Positions 12,401 to 26,400 of a DNA stretch of 64,000 nucleotides are shown piece by piece. The stretch spans positions 1 through 64,000 of the forward strand of contig DF237361.1 in NCBI GenBank assembly GCA_000708835.1, given 5' to 3'. A model generated the notes under the pieces. That model had not been told where the DNA came from, did no database searches, and saw only the letters and a list, made by a program, of their open reading frames with translations. The translations under genes were made by a program, and so were the position numbers. Source of the DNA: Klebsormidium nitens (lineage: Eukaryota; Streptophyta; Klebsormidiophyceae; Klebsormidiales; Klebsormidiaceae). The stretch's first letter is position 1. Each line of letters starts with the position of its first letter.

Positions 12401-15400
12401 GCATTAGCCCCTGCGGTATTTGTGTGGGTCATAACTTTGCAGAGCTGGGCGTTCTGTGCAAAACGATGCTGAAGAAGCAGTCTGGGCTTGGGCAGTAGAA
12501 GTCAGCGCGTCTCTTGCTCGAGCCGTCAAAGACAAACTGCGAACATGCCTTCACTGAGGAAGTTTGACTGAAAGAAGGTCGACGTTCATGGAGTATCTCC
12601 AAAAGGAATGCCGCAACATTCCGCTTCGTCTGCATGCTTCCCTACGCCTCGACCTACTCAACAGCTTCCAACACATGCTTGGCAGGACAGCGCTGAGGTA
12701 AATGCACCACCAACACGAGAGGCCGTCTAGGCCAGCTCACCGGATGCACTGCCAGGGCGGCCAGCAATCGCAGCGCCACCGTGGCGTTTGCGGCCGCCGC
12801 AGGGGACGCGAGCAGTGCCCTTTCCAGCTCGTCTTTGGCCGCCAGCCCTAGGTCCGTATCGTCGGGCGCGTGCGCCAGGTGGTACCCCTGCAAGTTGAAC
12901 CCCAGCTCCGCAGCGGGGCCCTTCCGGAGGCCCGTCAGCAGGGCCAGCAGCTGCAGCAACGCGAGCGGCCCTTCTTTCTTCCAGACTACGGTGGGCGCAC
13001 TCCAGCTGGTGAGGACGCTGGTTAGCGGGTAGACCGAGGCGTCGGACTCGGGAACGGGAGTGTGGGACGAGGGCTGCATGCCCTGCGCCGCGATAGCAGC
13101 CTGCAGGTGGAGGCCCTGTGGGGCGGAGACAGCAAGGGCGGCGGGGCTGGGGTCGGTGAGCAGGGCTAAGAGGATCAGGCCAATGTAGTGTGGCAGGATG
13201 GACGCCTCGGGCACAGGGCTCTCGTCCGTCGCACTGGGCAGATGCGAGGCTTCAGGGGCCTGGTGCATCAGCAGCTGGAGCAGGCCCGGCAGCGCCTCTG
13301 GGAGGCTCAGAACCGCCACCACCGCCTGCCGACTCGACTCGGAAGCCGCCATCTGGCTGAGCTCCTTGGCCGCTGACAAGGCCTCAAGGGAAGCCTCCCG
13401 CACGCTCTGTTCACTCGCCCCGCCCCTCTCTTCTCCAGCCTGATGCTGGCCCCCTGCGGCAGTGAGCACCTTAGCTGCTGCCAGGAGCGCGTCGAGCAAG
13501 CTAACAGCCCGCACCCCCTCCCCGAGCAGGCGCGCCAGCTGGCACCCGCTGCACAGCTCCGTAGCCCCAATTGCAAGCATGGTCGCCAGCTGGCGCTGCG
13601 GGACCGCCCTTTCGTGCTCCAGCGTGGTGTTTCGGTCCTGCTTGCTGGCACTGCCCTCGAGTGCAATCACAAGAGCGCGCACCGAGGCGGGCTGCTCCCC
13701 AAGAAACAGTAGCCCCGCCCGCGTCTCCAGCATCGGAACTGCCAGCGCCCAGGTGGCACCCACGAGCCCCGCAGCCGCCCGCACCGTTCCCCGCTGCGCT
13801 CTCCTAACGACGGGAGACGCCAAGAGCGCTGCGAGCATCCCCAGAAGCTGCCGGTCTTTCAAGAGAGCCCACAGTGCAGGATCGCTCGCATCGCCCGTCT
13901 CCGGCCCGTGTGCTCTTGCCAAAGAGACTTCGTTGAGATCGACGCTGGTCGACAAAGATGCCATCGGCGGGGGCCAATCTCCCAGTGCCGTGTCCCCCTC
14001 AGTGACAACAGAGACAATCTCCTGCAGTAGGTTTGCTGCCATACGGATGCTTGCACCAGCGTGCCGGCGAAACTGCTGATCCTCGTCAGAAAGAAGGATC
14101 TCCCGTCCAATTTGGTTGAAGTCAGACACCAGCTCATACAGCCTCAGCCGCTTGAGGAGCCGCGCTGCGAAGAGGGCTGTCCGGCGGGGCTGGGGTTTCA
14201 GGAGAACAGAGAGAAGCGCTCCGTACGCCTTACTTGGCCCCCGCAATTTGCTCGACCCCTGCGATTGCCCATTCACTCCACGTCGCTTTTCCCCGTCTTC
14301 CCCATCAACCTCCATCGGCTCAGGTTTGGCTTCAGCCCCCGTCTTTGCTGGGCCGCTTATTCCACCCGAGGTGGCGCCGGGCAGCCACCAGCCCAGAAGT
14401 GCCTCACAGCCAAACCCGTGGCTGGTGACGCGGCTGAGGCAAGCCAGGACCCGCAGCTTGACCGCTGGCGACATCTGCTCACGGGCCAGCAGATCAATAA
14501 GCAGGGCGGCCCCTCCGTAAGCCAAAAACCGATAGCACGTCGTGACATGGGAACACGCCACCAGGCCTGCACACAGGCCCGCAGGCAACATGGAGCCCCC
14601 TTCCGCGAGCCACCGGATCGCGACCTGCACCCCACTCTCCCATGCCGTCTCCCCCGCTGCCGAACCGTCCCCGTACTCCGCGCTGGCCAGTTGACCACTA
14701 CCGGAAACGTCAGCAGGGCCCTCCGCCTCGCCCCCAAAGACTGCGCCCAAACTTGCTGCCTCGACTTGACTTGCCGCTTCTGCGATACTCGAGAGGGACC
14801 AATGGGTGCCCCGGGGGCCCAACTCTGGCCGACCTGACTGCTCCCATGCTTCCCCTGCTTGTAGCAGCGGCAGAAGCCAGGACGTTCTGCCGGCTTCCGG
14901 GGGTGAGAGAGCAAGGGCCCGCAGCCCGCTAGTGGCTCTCTTTGCGACAAACGAGGGGGCGGCATCTATGAGAAGAGGGTTTGCGGCGTTGGCAGCCTTT
15001 GCCCCAGTTGCATCCGCTTCATCAGGAATGGTGGCGCCGTAGATGATGAGTGACAGGTTCTGGTAGTTGCCACGGAACACGAGGTGGCGCGTGACCACAG
15101 GCTGTTCAGAAGAGCGGAAATTGGTTAGAAGGAAGGCGGGGCTTGATAATCATTGACAAGGAAGCCCCAGCAGATACTTGTGACTCTTACTGGACAGGTG
15201 CCCGCATGCTGACAGTCAGCAAACGTAGTTGCTACCTTCATTTACAAATCTATCAAAGTCCGCCAACTTAGAAGCAGCACACATATTGAGCGCCCACCTG
15301 CGGATCAATTGATTCCTTGCCACCGTCAGCCACCCAGGATATCTGTGGGCCCAACTTCTGAAAGTGGCTGGCGTTTTGGTCGCCATTGTGGTAGAAGACT

Positions 15401-15931
15401 TGGAGGTTAAAGGGTGGCGGAGATGTCAGACTGCACCAAGAAGCAGGACACTTGATTGTTGAGATGAGCAGAAGCGAAAGATATAAGATGCATCCACGTT
15501 TAGCGGGTTGCCAAAGACAACTTAAGAATCCTTTGCAATGCAAGTAAAGAGGTTGCATGCGGTCCTTTCGACGGTCACTGTTTCAATGCGTTTTCTCTAA
15601 CTACTAGACGTGCAAGGGGGCTGACCTGAAGAATTCCAGGAGCTCCGGTTCTGGGTTGCCGTCCTTGGGCACAATGTGGCACGCGCTGACAATCACAGGT
15701 TTCTTGAACAGAACCTGCATCAATTCAGAAAGGATATGTTTTCTACTGTCCAGCAGACAGCCTCCACTAAAGCAGCAGAACGGATCATCACCAGAAGCAG
15801 AAGCATCACCAAAAATAGACAAATGCAGGAAAACCACCATTTGGAAGAAACTGCGCCGCAGAGAAACTCACCTCGTCAACATGATCTGCAGCCGCCTCGT
15901 GCAGGAAAGAATCACAGTACAGGACTTCCAT
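6490..15931 (-). CDS. VIR: VIRILIZER/VIRMA, scaffold of the m6A mRNA methyltransferase complex, 13 exons
   Basis: Exons in transcript order: 15872-15931, 15626-15714, 15298-15430, 12741-15101, 12265-12364, 11877-12004, 11569-11636, 11121-11346, 10576-10794, 9426-10337, 7239-9149, 6785-6856 and 6490-6525. They join in frame to 2104 aa, close to the roughly 2140 aa of Arabidopsis VIR. The N-terminus (MEVLYCDSFLHE, then VLFKKPVIVSACHIVP and the HLVFRGNYQNLSLIIYG strand) is the VIR_N domain. Residues 95-1430 are helical, armadillo-like repeats. Exon 11 carries a Pro/Gln/Ala-rich disordered tail with two VDDFM motifs and several DPRR repeats. In plants VIR holds MTA, MTB, FIP37 and HAKAI together in the nucleus. 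The frame runs on from exon 11 to a stop at 7146, but the donor at 7238 and two short downstream exons restore the conserved end NPAIVPMLK. It is divergent from eEF3. Confidence 0.93.
7620..7945 (-). repeat. DPRR repeat tract inside VIRMA exon 11
   Basis: The encoded protein repeats the motif (A/S/F)DPRR about six times within roughly 110 residues of Pro-, Gln- and Ala-rich sequence, and ends in a tighter pair (ADPRRRADPRL). A related DSRRAA unit lies within the tract. The spacing is irregular, so this is a degenerate protein repeat and not a simple DNA microsatellite. It lies in the disordered C-terminal region that follows the helical body of VIRMA. Confidence 0.75.
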
Positions 15932-17409
15932 GTTGCTATGAATTTCTAAAAGCGCTCAGCCCTTGAGCTTGAACGCCATTCTGACCTCGATTGGTTGGAA
16001 TGTAGCTCCATTCAAGACGCAGCCATAATGTTGAATAACTAGGGCGAGACGCCTGTAGATTAACTGCAGGTAATTTTGAACCGTTGCCGACCGAGAATAT
16101 CCGATCCCTTACCATTCCTAGTGACCGTGCTCGCTTTACGAGTCGCTACGCGGCCGCCCACATCGCGTTGGGCCGGGGCGGGCCTGCGGCCGCCAGCCAA
16201 TGATGCCAGACCGATGGTAACGGTGTGCGGTAATGGTGAGTCGCGAGTTCACCTTGCCAGTTGTGCCAAGATTCTTTTCGAGAATCTTGACACTCCCAGG
16301 ACCTTCAAGGAGGTCTTACCGCCGCGACCCGCTGTGGAGTGTTTAGTGGATTCAGTTGGATTCCCTCTGTGTTCATAGCCGCAGCCGTTGGCTCCTGTGG
16401 AGCTTGAAGACCATGACTGCATGCAGCTGCCTCCACTTCCACTAATTGGGCTGCTCTAAACACCTCTGATTTCTGTAGGTGGTGGTGGCGCCCGTTCAGC
16501 TGGTTCAAAGGCTCTGCACAAGAGGCTGCAGCTTGTCAATCAAGCAGCAACCAGGCTTTCTTTGTGTTGCTGAAGGTGTCGTTCAGATCTAATCAGACTC
16601 GGGCTCAGTTACTGCGAAGCGTGTGAGAAAGCTTCTTGATTACAAAAGGTGAGGGCGCTTGGGTCTGTGATAGATCTGTCGTGCCAAGGTCCAACTGCAA
16701 CTGGTATGTTCTTTCTGTGTGCATATGAGCTGAAGGGACCCTCACGTGGGCTTGTTCAGGCTACAGCCTTTTTGCATGGTTTTGTTCTGATCGGCCTCGT
16801 GATGCAAGAAAGACGATGGTGGTAAACCTTGAGGAGTCTGGCTCTGTTCCTCGGTCCTTTGCTTTCTCAGCTCGGTGGTGAGACATACCTAGCAGACAAA
16901 GTGTTGGAGCCCAAAGCCCATCTCGATCAGGCTCAATCAATGGCCAGATGATTCGTAGATAGCAAATTCGGCTCAGAGATTCTGGACGGTTTCATTTGGT
17001 TGAGTTGAGCAGGAGGACATCTTTGAGCAGCTCCCTTTTTATTACTTGTGTAGCCCTGCTTGTTATCCTTTTTAGCAGTTAGAGATCTAGCAGCTGAGTA
17101 GGCTTGGTAACGTTGAGGTTAGCTGGAGGTTAGCTCCCGCTTCGGGACTGTCTGATGTTAGCTCAGATCATCCTTTTCAGACCTGGCCCTTCAGTCCAGA
17201 ATTAGGGTTTTGGTGCCTTCAACTTCTACAACGGGGCCTGTGTCTATGTCAACTTTAGAAATATTCAAAGTCCCAAATCAGTTGTCTGCTTGAAGACCTG
17301 CTAAGTCTGGTATTGGCGGAAGTATATTTTGAATAGACACCCTTCTGTTGCGTTGGAGGAGTTGTCTGATGTTTGCCCCAGCTCTGAGAAAACTGCTCAT
17401 TGTTCCAGG
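15932..17409. other. Divergent promoter region shared by VIRMA and eEF3
   Basis: About 1.5 kb separates the two start codons. A GC-rich island at about 16140-16205 contains a GGGGCGGG box, NotI-like GCGGCCGC sequences and an AGCCAAT motif, and is the most promoter-like part. The eEF3 start at 17410 follows the acceptor-like TTGTTCCAG, so a 5' UTR intron is possible and part of this stretch may be transcribed leader. The 100-codon open frame at 16076-16378 matches nothing I know. Confidence 0.45.
16140..16205. promoter_or_regulatory. GC-rich island with GC box and CCAAT motif
   Basis: The 65-base stretch is far richer in G and C than its surroundings and combines GGGCCGGGGCGGGCC, two GCGGCCGC-type runs and AGCCAAT. 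It lies about 210 bases upstream of the VIRMA start codon and 1.2 kb upstream of the eEF3 start codon. A bidirectional core promoter is an inference from composition and position. Confidence 0.3.
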
Positions 17410-20400
17410 ATGAAGAAAGGGAAGGACTCAGGCAAGGGTCCGCCCCCCAAGGCGAATGGCAAGTCCACCACCCCTCCGACCACTCCTGCAAAGAGTCGGG
17501 GGGGCATAACTGTTATGAACCGCAGCGGAACCCCGCCTCCTAGTGGGGGCATCACACTTATCGGCAAAAAGGCAGAGGGTTTGACGCTGATTGGCAAAAA
17601 TGCGGAAGCAAACGGGGGGATCACCCTGATTGGAAAGAAGGCTGAGCAGAACGGTGTGCCCACTCCAATTGGGAAGAAAGCCGACACTACTGCGGGGATA
17701 TCGTTGATCCGCAAGTCCCAATCAAGCAACGAGCTGCCCCCACAAGGCTTGCCGCCGTCTGGGCGGCCAGCTTCGCAAGCCTCCTCCTCAGGGAACGCTC
17801 CGGAGGTGGCCCTTGTTCGCAGATCTCACTCAGCAACTGACATTGCGGCCCAGGAGATGGAAGAGCTCCGGCTTTACTCAGAAGGTGACCCCGGCGCTTG
17901 ACTGGTGCCTCTTGTAATCTGTTGGATTGCGCCAGACCTTTGTACCTAAGAAGAATGCACTTAAGGAACGCATTGATTAGTGCCTTACCTTCTCTGATGG
18001 GGACATTTGTCAGTTTCATACTACCCGCACTTCTGAAAGGTCGTGAGCTTGCAGTCAGGGCTCACTCGACCTTGTCTCCTCTTTGAGGTAGCGCTCTTTC
18101 GTGAAGCTGTTTGGCGTTAAAGGCTTGGTGACTAAGAGTTCAGCTGCTTTTGCTTTCCTGTGACTTTTCTTGGGCGAGATCTTTCATACATAGAATCAAA
18201 CGTCGTTCCTGGACACGTTTCCAAGAAGATTTGCAGTTTTCAAAGCACAGCAACTAATCTGATTAAGCTGCTGTCTAAGCTATGTTCAAACATCATTTGA
18301 CAACATTATTGTCTTGTGGCTGCAGAGGAGGTCCAGGACACTGCCAAGATGTGGGTGCACCTCACGGAGGGGGCCTCTGTTGGCGAGCGCCAAGGGGCGG
18401 CAGCGGCGCTGGCGGGGCAAGTGAAGGCCAACGGGATTGCGTCCCTTGAGGTGTGTGCTTCTGTTCTCAATTTCGCAAGGGGCCAATATTCAATGTCTCC
18501 CAGCCCTACTCGAACAACCTGGATGCCTTTAGGAGCTGCAAGTAGGAGGCTGCTATAGAAGTCGCATTGGACCTGGCGCTGGCTTAGGTTACTTCCTAGG
18601 TGCCTGGGACTATATATGAAGAGGCTCTTCTGATTCCTCTCCCTATCCTGCGCAGGCTGGTGGCCTGGTTGCCAAGATTGCGGAGGGCCTGCAGGACTCC
18701 AAGAACCCGCTGGTGCGCGAGGGCTCCCTGCGCTTCATCCGCACGCTAAGCGAGGTCAAGGGGAGCGCGGTGGAGCCAGTGGTGGTGCCTATGCTGCCCC
18801 AGGTGAGAGCTAGAAGAATCAGAGAAGTCTTGTACACATGCATCATTTCAGATTTGCATAGCCAGGGATTTCGGAAGGAGGCAGTGGGCTGTGGGTGGCG
18901 TTGCTGTACTTACTGGTCGGGCACTGGGAATCTCAGCCCCAGTCTGCGAGCTTGGTTGCTCTCGTGTTGCTAGCACTCATATCGTTTTCTCCCCTCGCAA
19001 AAGTATCTCTTTTTTGTAGTGGCCGAATTTCCTCAACGTAGCGTCGCTTCCGCCTCAGGTGCTGATGTTGTACTGCGACAAGTGGGTAGGTGTCCGGTCC
19101 GCTGCCGAGGCCGCTGCCACGGAGGTGGTTCGCAAGCTGAACAAGCACGCGGTCAAGGCTACCCTGCCCAGTGAGTCTGCGCTTGTTTCAGTTCTCGCTT
19201 TGAGTCGTACTGCAGTGCAACCGCTGGAGACCGAGTCTTTACTTCTGTAGCTCTTCATTGACGCTTTGAGGCCGTGTTGCTGTCACGTAGGAAGAGTTGG
19301 AGCTGTCGACGCCACTATGTTTTCGTACAAGACATAATCAGGCTCCATACTTTTTTTCTTTGGGCCGCAGCCGTATGCAAACCTTTGAGATCTGGTCTCG
19401 AGAGCAGGTCTTGTAATCGACTATTCAAAGGCCTCAAGTTGTGAGGGTCGCTGGTAGTCTTTCTTACGCCTCCGGGGACGTTTTCTTCTTCGTCCTCTCC
19501 CCACGTCTTGACCCCAGCATCTCGCTGTTGACAGTTTTCTTTGACGCCATGGAGAGCCCCAAGTTCTGGCAGGCCCAGGAGGGCAGCCTGAAGCTGATTG
19601 GGCTGCTGGCCGAGACTGCGCCCGACCAGCTGCGGGCCGCCCTGCCGGAGGTGGTTCCCCGCGTGTCCAACTACGTGGCAGACGGCAAGAAGCAAGTCAT
19701 GGAGGCAGCATATGCAGGTACGTGCTGGCACTGCAGCCCAGTGCGACTGGATAAAAGCTTGGGTTTGTCCCTGCCGTATTGACCTCGAGATTGTTCAAAG
19801 CCACGTATGCGTGTGCAGAAGAAACATGTGCCTGCACGGACGTGCACTTCCTATGCTGATCCGCTTGCACATGAGAGTCTCCGTCTAACGCTCTCGACCT
19901 CGGATTCTCAGCCGTTGCCACGATTGTGTGCAGCTTTGGACGCGTGCTTCAGCATCGTGGGCAACCGCGACATCGCCCACGTCATCCCGGACCTGGTCAG
20001 CTGCGTTGCGAGGCCGGGCGAGGTCCCGCAGACCGTCCACAAGCTGTCCGGAACCACGTTCGTACAGGTGGGCAGCCAGTCATTTGAAAGATTCGACCGT
20101 TTTGGGACAACCAGGTGCACCTACTGGTTTTCGCAGCCCTTTGTGTCGGCTTGCTCTCCGGCTGGCAGCAGTTGGAAAGTAAGTTTTGTTAGGTGGTATT
20201 TTGATTCCTGAGACTCTTAGGATAAGCATGTTCCTGCCTGCGGGGCTTCACCTGGGCACTTAAGGTGAAGCCCGTTCGCAAGAGAGTGGGCAATGCTCAA
20301 TGCTTCCATTAGAGCTCAACCAGCGGCTTTGCTGACGTGTGGCCGTTCCTACGCAGACGGTGACGTCATCGACACTGTCGGTGCTGGTGCCGTTGCTGGT

Positions 20401-23400
20401 GCGGGGGCTTAAGGAGCGCACGACGCTGGACAAGCGGCGAACCGTGGTGGTCATTGAGAACATGAGCAAGCTCGTCAAGGACGCCGTTGACGCAGCGCCC
20501 TTCATCCCGCAGCTCCTTCCAGGTGGGTCCGCACTGTTTGCTTCTATCGAGAGATTACAGTTGGGCACGAAGGAATTGGCAGCTTTGTGGGACACGGAGA
20601 TGTCCAAATCTGAAGCCGCTTTCGCACCGAAAGGCGTGCGAGAACGTGCTTCAACGGGTGACGTATGTCTGCTGGCTGCCGGGTAGATCGATCGAGAGAA
20701 AAAGCAAGCTGAGCTCACCCACTGTCGATCAGTCGGTGTGTCGTCTGCGAGTACGCGGAGGTAGATTCACACGTTCTTCATCGATGCTGATTCGTCAAAT
20801 CCGCCCGTCCTTTCTCCCAGGCTTGGAGAAGGTGTCCAACGAGGTGGCGGACCCCGAGTGCCGCGAGCGCGCGGGCGTGGCGCACAGCGTGCTCTTCAAC
20901 ATCGACAAGGAGGCCAAGGCCATCATGAACGACCCCGAGAACCAGGCGCGCAGCATCGAGCCCGCTGCCGTCATCGCCGCCCTCAAGGTCAGAACCAGGC
21001 ACCGACAAACGTAGTCAGCGAAGAAAAGGACCCTTACTAAGGCTTATGCAATTGTCATTTTCAGTCTGCGGTTCCTCACACTCTTTCAGAAAGATCTCTA
21101 TTCTCCAAGTCAGAAGTAGTGTCCTGGGCGAGCAAGCCGTTCTCTTCAGTGTCGAAGCGTCAAGTTGAACAATCTGTTTGCGTGCTGCTGCTCGCAGGAA
21201 GTTCTTCCCCCTGACACTGGGGCCGCTGCGCCGGACCTCTTTGCAAAGACGCTGGATTACGTGGCGGCGCTGTGTGTTCTCCTGCTCAAACACAAGTCGA
21301 TCGAGTTTGAAGGTGGGCACCGATAGGCTTTTTGCACCCAACTGCTCTCTACACGCTCCTTTTTTCTCTCGCCGAGCTATTTGCCTGCATAGATTATACG
21401 CAGTGCTGAGTCAGCACAGTCAGATTGCCCAAGTCAAAGTTCCGTCTCGACAGCTGTTCAATGGCAAGCAGCTGATGGCATGTCGAGTGTGCACGGCCAT
21501 TGTTAATAGGGCGTCGGATCCTGGGGTACACCCGCGCATTCGAGTCTTGAGAAAAATTCCCATCTGACGGCTCAGGTCCCATTCTGAGAAGTGTCTTGGG
21601 CGACCGAAGTAGTTCCATGGGTCAGTATCTGGTCGTCTGAGGGAGGACTGGTCTCCCGACGCCCTCTTTGCAATCCTGGTACGCTCTTGTGAGCAGCACC
21701 TCATCCCTACGCTTTCTGCGTTCGTTGCAGAGTGGTCTGGCACGGTGAGCCCGTACCTGGCGCCGTACGTGGGCAGCATGTCGGAGGCGGAGAAGGCGAC
21801 CCGCGCGCTGGTGAAGAAGCTGGAGGGCGAAGCGGACGACGACAGCGAGGAGGAGCAGGACGACGAGGAGGGGGAAGACCTCTGCAACGTCAGGTTCAGG
21901 TCAGCGCAGCGCACTTTTAAAAAGTTCCCGCAGGCTGCCCCAAACATCTGGCTCTTCTAGATTCCTGGTACCACTTTGCATAGGCAGGCTAAAGGTTTTA
22001 CTTGTAATGAGGAGCTGGCTCGGGTGCGAAGATATTTGGAACTACTTTGTGAACGTCAAGTATAGACCTCCTCTGGTTGCCGGACGGGTTGGTGGAGGAG
22101 TGCACTCAGAAAGACCTCCAGATGCTTTTCTCGCTGCAATGGGTAAGTCAACAGTTTCAGGGGTTCTCACTGCTACTGATACCGTATCTGCGTTGTCACG
22201 GCAGCCTGGGCTACGGTGGCAAGATCCTGCTGAACAACTCGCGGCTGCACCTGAAGCGCAACCGGCGGTACGGCCTGTGCGGGCACAACGGGTGCGGCAA
22301 GTCGACGCTGATGAAGGCCATGGCCAACGGCAAGCTGGACGGATTCCCGCCCCCGGACGAGCTGCGGACGGTGTACGTAGCGCACGATCTGGACGCGTCC
22401 GAAGCGGACCAGTCGGTCGTCGACCTGCTGGCGACCGACCCCCTCATCAAGGGAGTCTGTGAGTCGCCGCTCTTGTCTCGGTATTCGAGCTTTGCGTGGA
22501 GACCGGTCTGCTACGAAAGCGCTCTTTGTGAAGTTTCTCTCGTGAGCTGCCAAGGCTTGCGAGGGGGGTTGCCGTTTGCATTCGTTTGACATACTGTGAA
22601 GCGGTATTTGGAGGTCACCGGCTGGCGAGCTTACGGTGCCCGTGCGCCACTTTTCGTCCCCTCAAGACGACATCCTCTCGACTTGCGGTGCCAGCCTCGC
22701 TGACTCGGCCTGTTTCGGTTCCGCGCAGCTCGAGAGGAGATCTGCCGAGTGCTGTCGACGATGGGCTTCGACGAGGAGCGCCAGCAGCTGACCATTGCGG
22801 CCCTGTCAGGAGGGTGGAAGATGAAGCTAGCGCTCGGGCGAGCCATGCTCATGAAGGCAGATATCTTGGTACGTATCCTCCTCCACACTCTGCCCTACCG
22901 ATTTGCATTTTGCGCATCATCTTTATTCTACGATCCATTCGATGCCCTTCGCGAGTGCCGTAGCATCCTAGGGCTGGCGTTCCTTGTGTATGTGGTGATT
23001 GCTGACGTGTCGACATGCTTGGGCCGCAGTTGTTGGACGAGCCGACGAACCACATGGACGTGACAAACGTGGCGTGGCTCGTGAACTACTTGACGACCAT
23101 CCAGGTAAAACCCCCGGATGGCCCGGAGGCGAACTCGCCCTCGAATGAAGCATTTAAAACGTTGGGTTTTGATTTAAGTTGCGTGTCAGTACGATGAAAC
23201 TGACATTGCCTTAACAGCCCAAGGTCAGTGCGATAACTCTCTGTCGCATTGACATTTACGATACAAGCACCCCAGTGACCTGCCGTAGAAAGGCGGAGTG
23301 TCCAGGATATATCCAGGGGAACATCTGTCCGGGAGTGGGCTCTGGCAGACCCCCTACAATGCCCCTATCCTGGCTATGTCTGAGGCTGGTGCTGCTGTGT

Positions 23401-26400
23401 GTGTAGGGCGTGTCGAGCATCATCGTGAGCCACGACTCGGGCTTCCTGGACAATGTGTGCACTGACATCATCCACTACGAGAAGCGCAAGCTCGTGCGCT
23501 ACAAGGGCAACCTCTCCGAGTTCGTCAAGGTCAGCACCATGCCACTTCACCGCCCCTGGCGGCCCGCTCCGCTTTAGACTCCTGGAGCGAGCGAATCTAC
23601 ATCGCCATTTACGTGCTTCGAGTCGGGTGCCAGCCACCTGAGAGCAAATCACCTCCTTTTAGTCGCTTGCTCGCTGTGTTGAGCAAGGGGAATGCGAGGA
23701 CCAAATTTCTCTCAGCGCCTTCCATCATTGCGGGAGGCTTCTCTTTCTCTCATTAGCCCATAAGCTCATGAATTCTCTTTCCTATTGCCCCGCAGCAAAA
23801 GCCTGAGGCGCGCGCGTACTACGACCTGAACGTGGTGACGCTCAAGTTCGTGTTCCCGGCGCCAAAGGCGCTGGACGGCATCCTGCGGCGCGACATGCCC
23901 ATCGTACGGCTCAAGGGCGTCGAGTTCACGTACGACAGCGCGGAGCGGCCGCAGCTGGAGGACGTGAACGTGCAGTGCAACATGGAGAGCCGGGTGGCCG
24001 TGCTGGGGGCCAATGGGGCGGGCAAGTCCACGCTCATCAAGATCCTCACCGGGCAGTTCCAGGCGCAGGTGAGCGGGCAACACTTGCTGGTGAAGTTTTG
24101 CAGGTCCCCTCCGTGCGTGTCCGACAGACCGGTTGAAACGGTGGAGGGCCGCGGGCGCTTGTATGTCATGAAATTCGAGAGTGCTGGGATTGCAGCATGC
24201 TCCCGAGAGGCTGCGATAGTACGGCTCCTCTGCCGTAGCACGACCATCAATGTGTCAGAAGGGTGCTTAGAACCCGGCCATCTTGAAACGAAAATAGCCA
24301 CTGCAAGCGAGTGAAACGGCGGACTTTGTCTTCAAGCGGTTGGAGAGGCGGCCTTTCTTGACATTGTTGAGTCTTTGATTGTGCAGAAGGGGACGGTGTG
24401 GCGGCACCCGAACCTGGGCATTGCGTACGTGGCGCAGCACGCGTTCCACCACGTGGAGGAGCACCTGGAGATGTCGCCCAGCCAGTACATCTGCTGGCGC
24501 TACGAGACGGGCGAGGACAAGGAGGAAATGAACAAGGTCAGGCGCGGAGAGACGTTTCCTAGTCGCTCAGGAGGGCTGAAGCATTGCGACGGGGCTCACG
24601 CGCATCCGCTGCCGTGCCCTTCGCTTATTGTAACGAAGCTCTTTGCACAGCGGGTCCTCGGGATTGCCATGTTAAGAGTTGAGTTTTAGAGTTAAGAATT
24701 GAGTTTCATAAAGCCACGTTAATAAGATGTTTGCTGCCTGAAAGCGGCAAGTTCTCTAGCACTTTGGCCAGATCTGGTGTACACCAAGTCGAAAAACACG
24801 GAGCCGAAAGCTCTGGTTCCTGTGAGGTTGGTGCTTTAAGAGCTGCGCTGACCTCCTTGTACGTGCTGACGTGCACAGGTGACGCGGCGCATCAGCAAGG
24901 AGGAGCAGCGGCAGATGGAGAAGATGGTGATCATCCGGGGGGAGAAGCGCAACGTGGAGAAGCTGGTCGGCCGCCGAAAATATAAAAAGACGTATGAGTA
25001 CGAGGTCAAGGTCAGCGACAAAGCTTGCATGCGCTATACCTGGAAATACTCTTCCGGCTGCATTCCAGTTTTATACGATTGCCACGTCAATATACGGCCT
25101 TCTTTCTGTAGTACTTGCCATATCGCCAGGGCAATATTCTAGCACCCAATCTTCTAGCACCGGAGGATTGAGGAAGAGATGGCCTCTTTGTGTCGAGGGG
25201 TCTGTCCAAGCACTTTGAGCGGTAGCTCGAGCCTTCTGCTGACTGCAGTCTCAAAGAGGTCCAAAAGGAACATTGCTGCTTCCCCTGCTCTCCTTGCCTG
25301 CACGCCCCTCACTTTGTTTACGTTTTCGTGCCCAGTGGAAGGACATGCACCCGGTGCACAACGCGTGGATGACGCGCGCGATGCTGGAGGAGATGGGCTT
25401 CCAGAAGATGATCCACGAGGTGGACGCGCAGATGGTCGCCAAGCTGGGCCTCTACAACCGGCCGCTCACCATCGCCGGCGTGCAGCAGCACCTCTCCGAC
25501 TTCGGCCTCGAGCCCGAGTTCGGCACCTACGGCCAGATCAAAAACCTCTCAGGTCAGCGCCGCAGGAGTTTTGAGGCAGCGAGACGGGGTTGTGTGAGTT
25601 TGGGGCCCTTGCGGTTTGTCTGTCGAGCAACTGTCCAAGGTGGTCTGAACGAATTGTGAGGGCGAAGAGACTCAGCGGGCTGATTTGCTTTGAGGAACTG
25701 AGCTTTTAGCGGACAACGTTCGCGCTGCTTCACCTACGATCCTACCGCTGCTGATATGGTAGAGGTGGAAAAAGAAGATTGAGGGAGTGCTCGAGAGGAA
25801 CTGTTAGCCGCTTCTGACTCCTGGAGAGCTTGTCGTTCCGCAGGTGGACAGAAGGTGAAGGTGGTGTTGGCAGCCGCCATGTGGGCCAACCCGCACATGT
25901 GAGCACTTCATCGGTCCCTCATTGACCCTCCTCTGCGTGCATTAGAACCTCATACCCGTAGATTTGCGTATTGTGCTGGGTTGATTCTGTACCTTACTCA
26001 GGCCCCACACAGCGCTGTCACTAATTGCTTAAAGCTTCCGTGTTGCAGGATCGTGCTGGACGAGCCCACCAACTACTTGGACCGGGAGGCCCTCGGCGCG
26101 CTGGCTTCCGCTCTCAAAGAGTACCAGGTACGGCACACTTTCGCGGCCAGCGCGCCAAAGCCTCGAAGCGAGGACTCGTGGCAATAAGGAGCCAAAAGAG
26201 CGAGGAGAAGTTGATGGCCTGCTGCAATTACCAAAAGTCTCTGCTGGCCGCAACTATTTGCAGCTTTCCGTAAAATGGCAAAGCCTTTTACACTGTTCGT
26301 TCCAGTCAAGGCTCTAGAGAAGCGTGTGCGTTCCGTTACTGATTCTCGTACCGGTTGCTTGCGCAGGGTGCGGTGGTGGTTATTTCGCATAACCACGACT

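Noticed and set aside
19518-19534. An AG acceptor at 19516-19517 as the start of eEF3 exon 5
   Set aside because: Joined to the preceding exon (phase 1) it gives a stop within five codons. The next acceptor, after TTGACAG at 19534, keeps the frame and gives [11 protein letters not shown] as expected.
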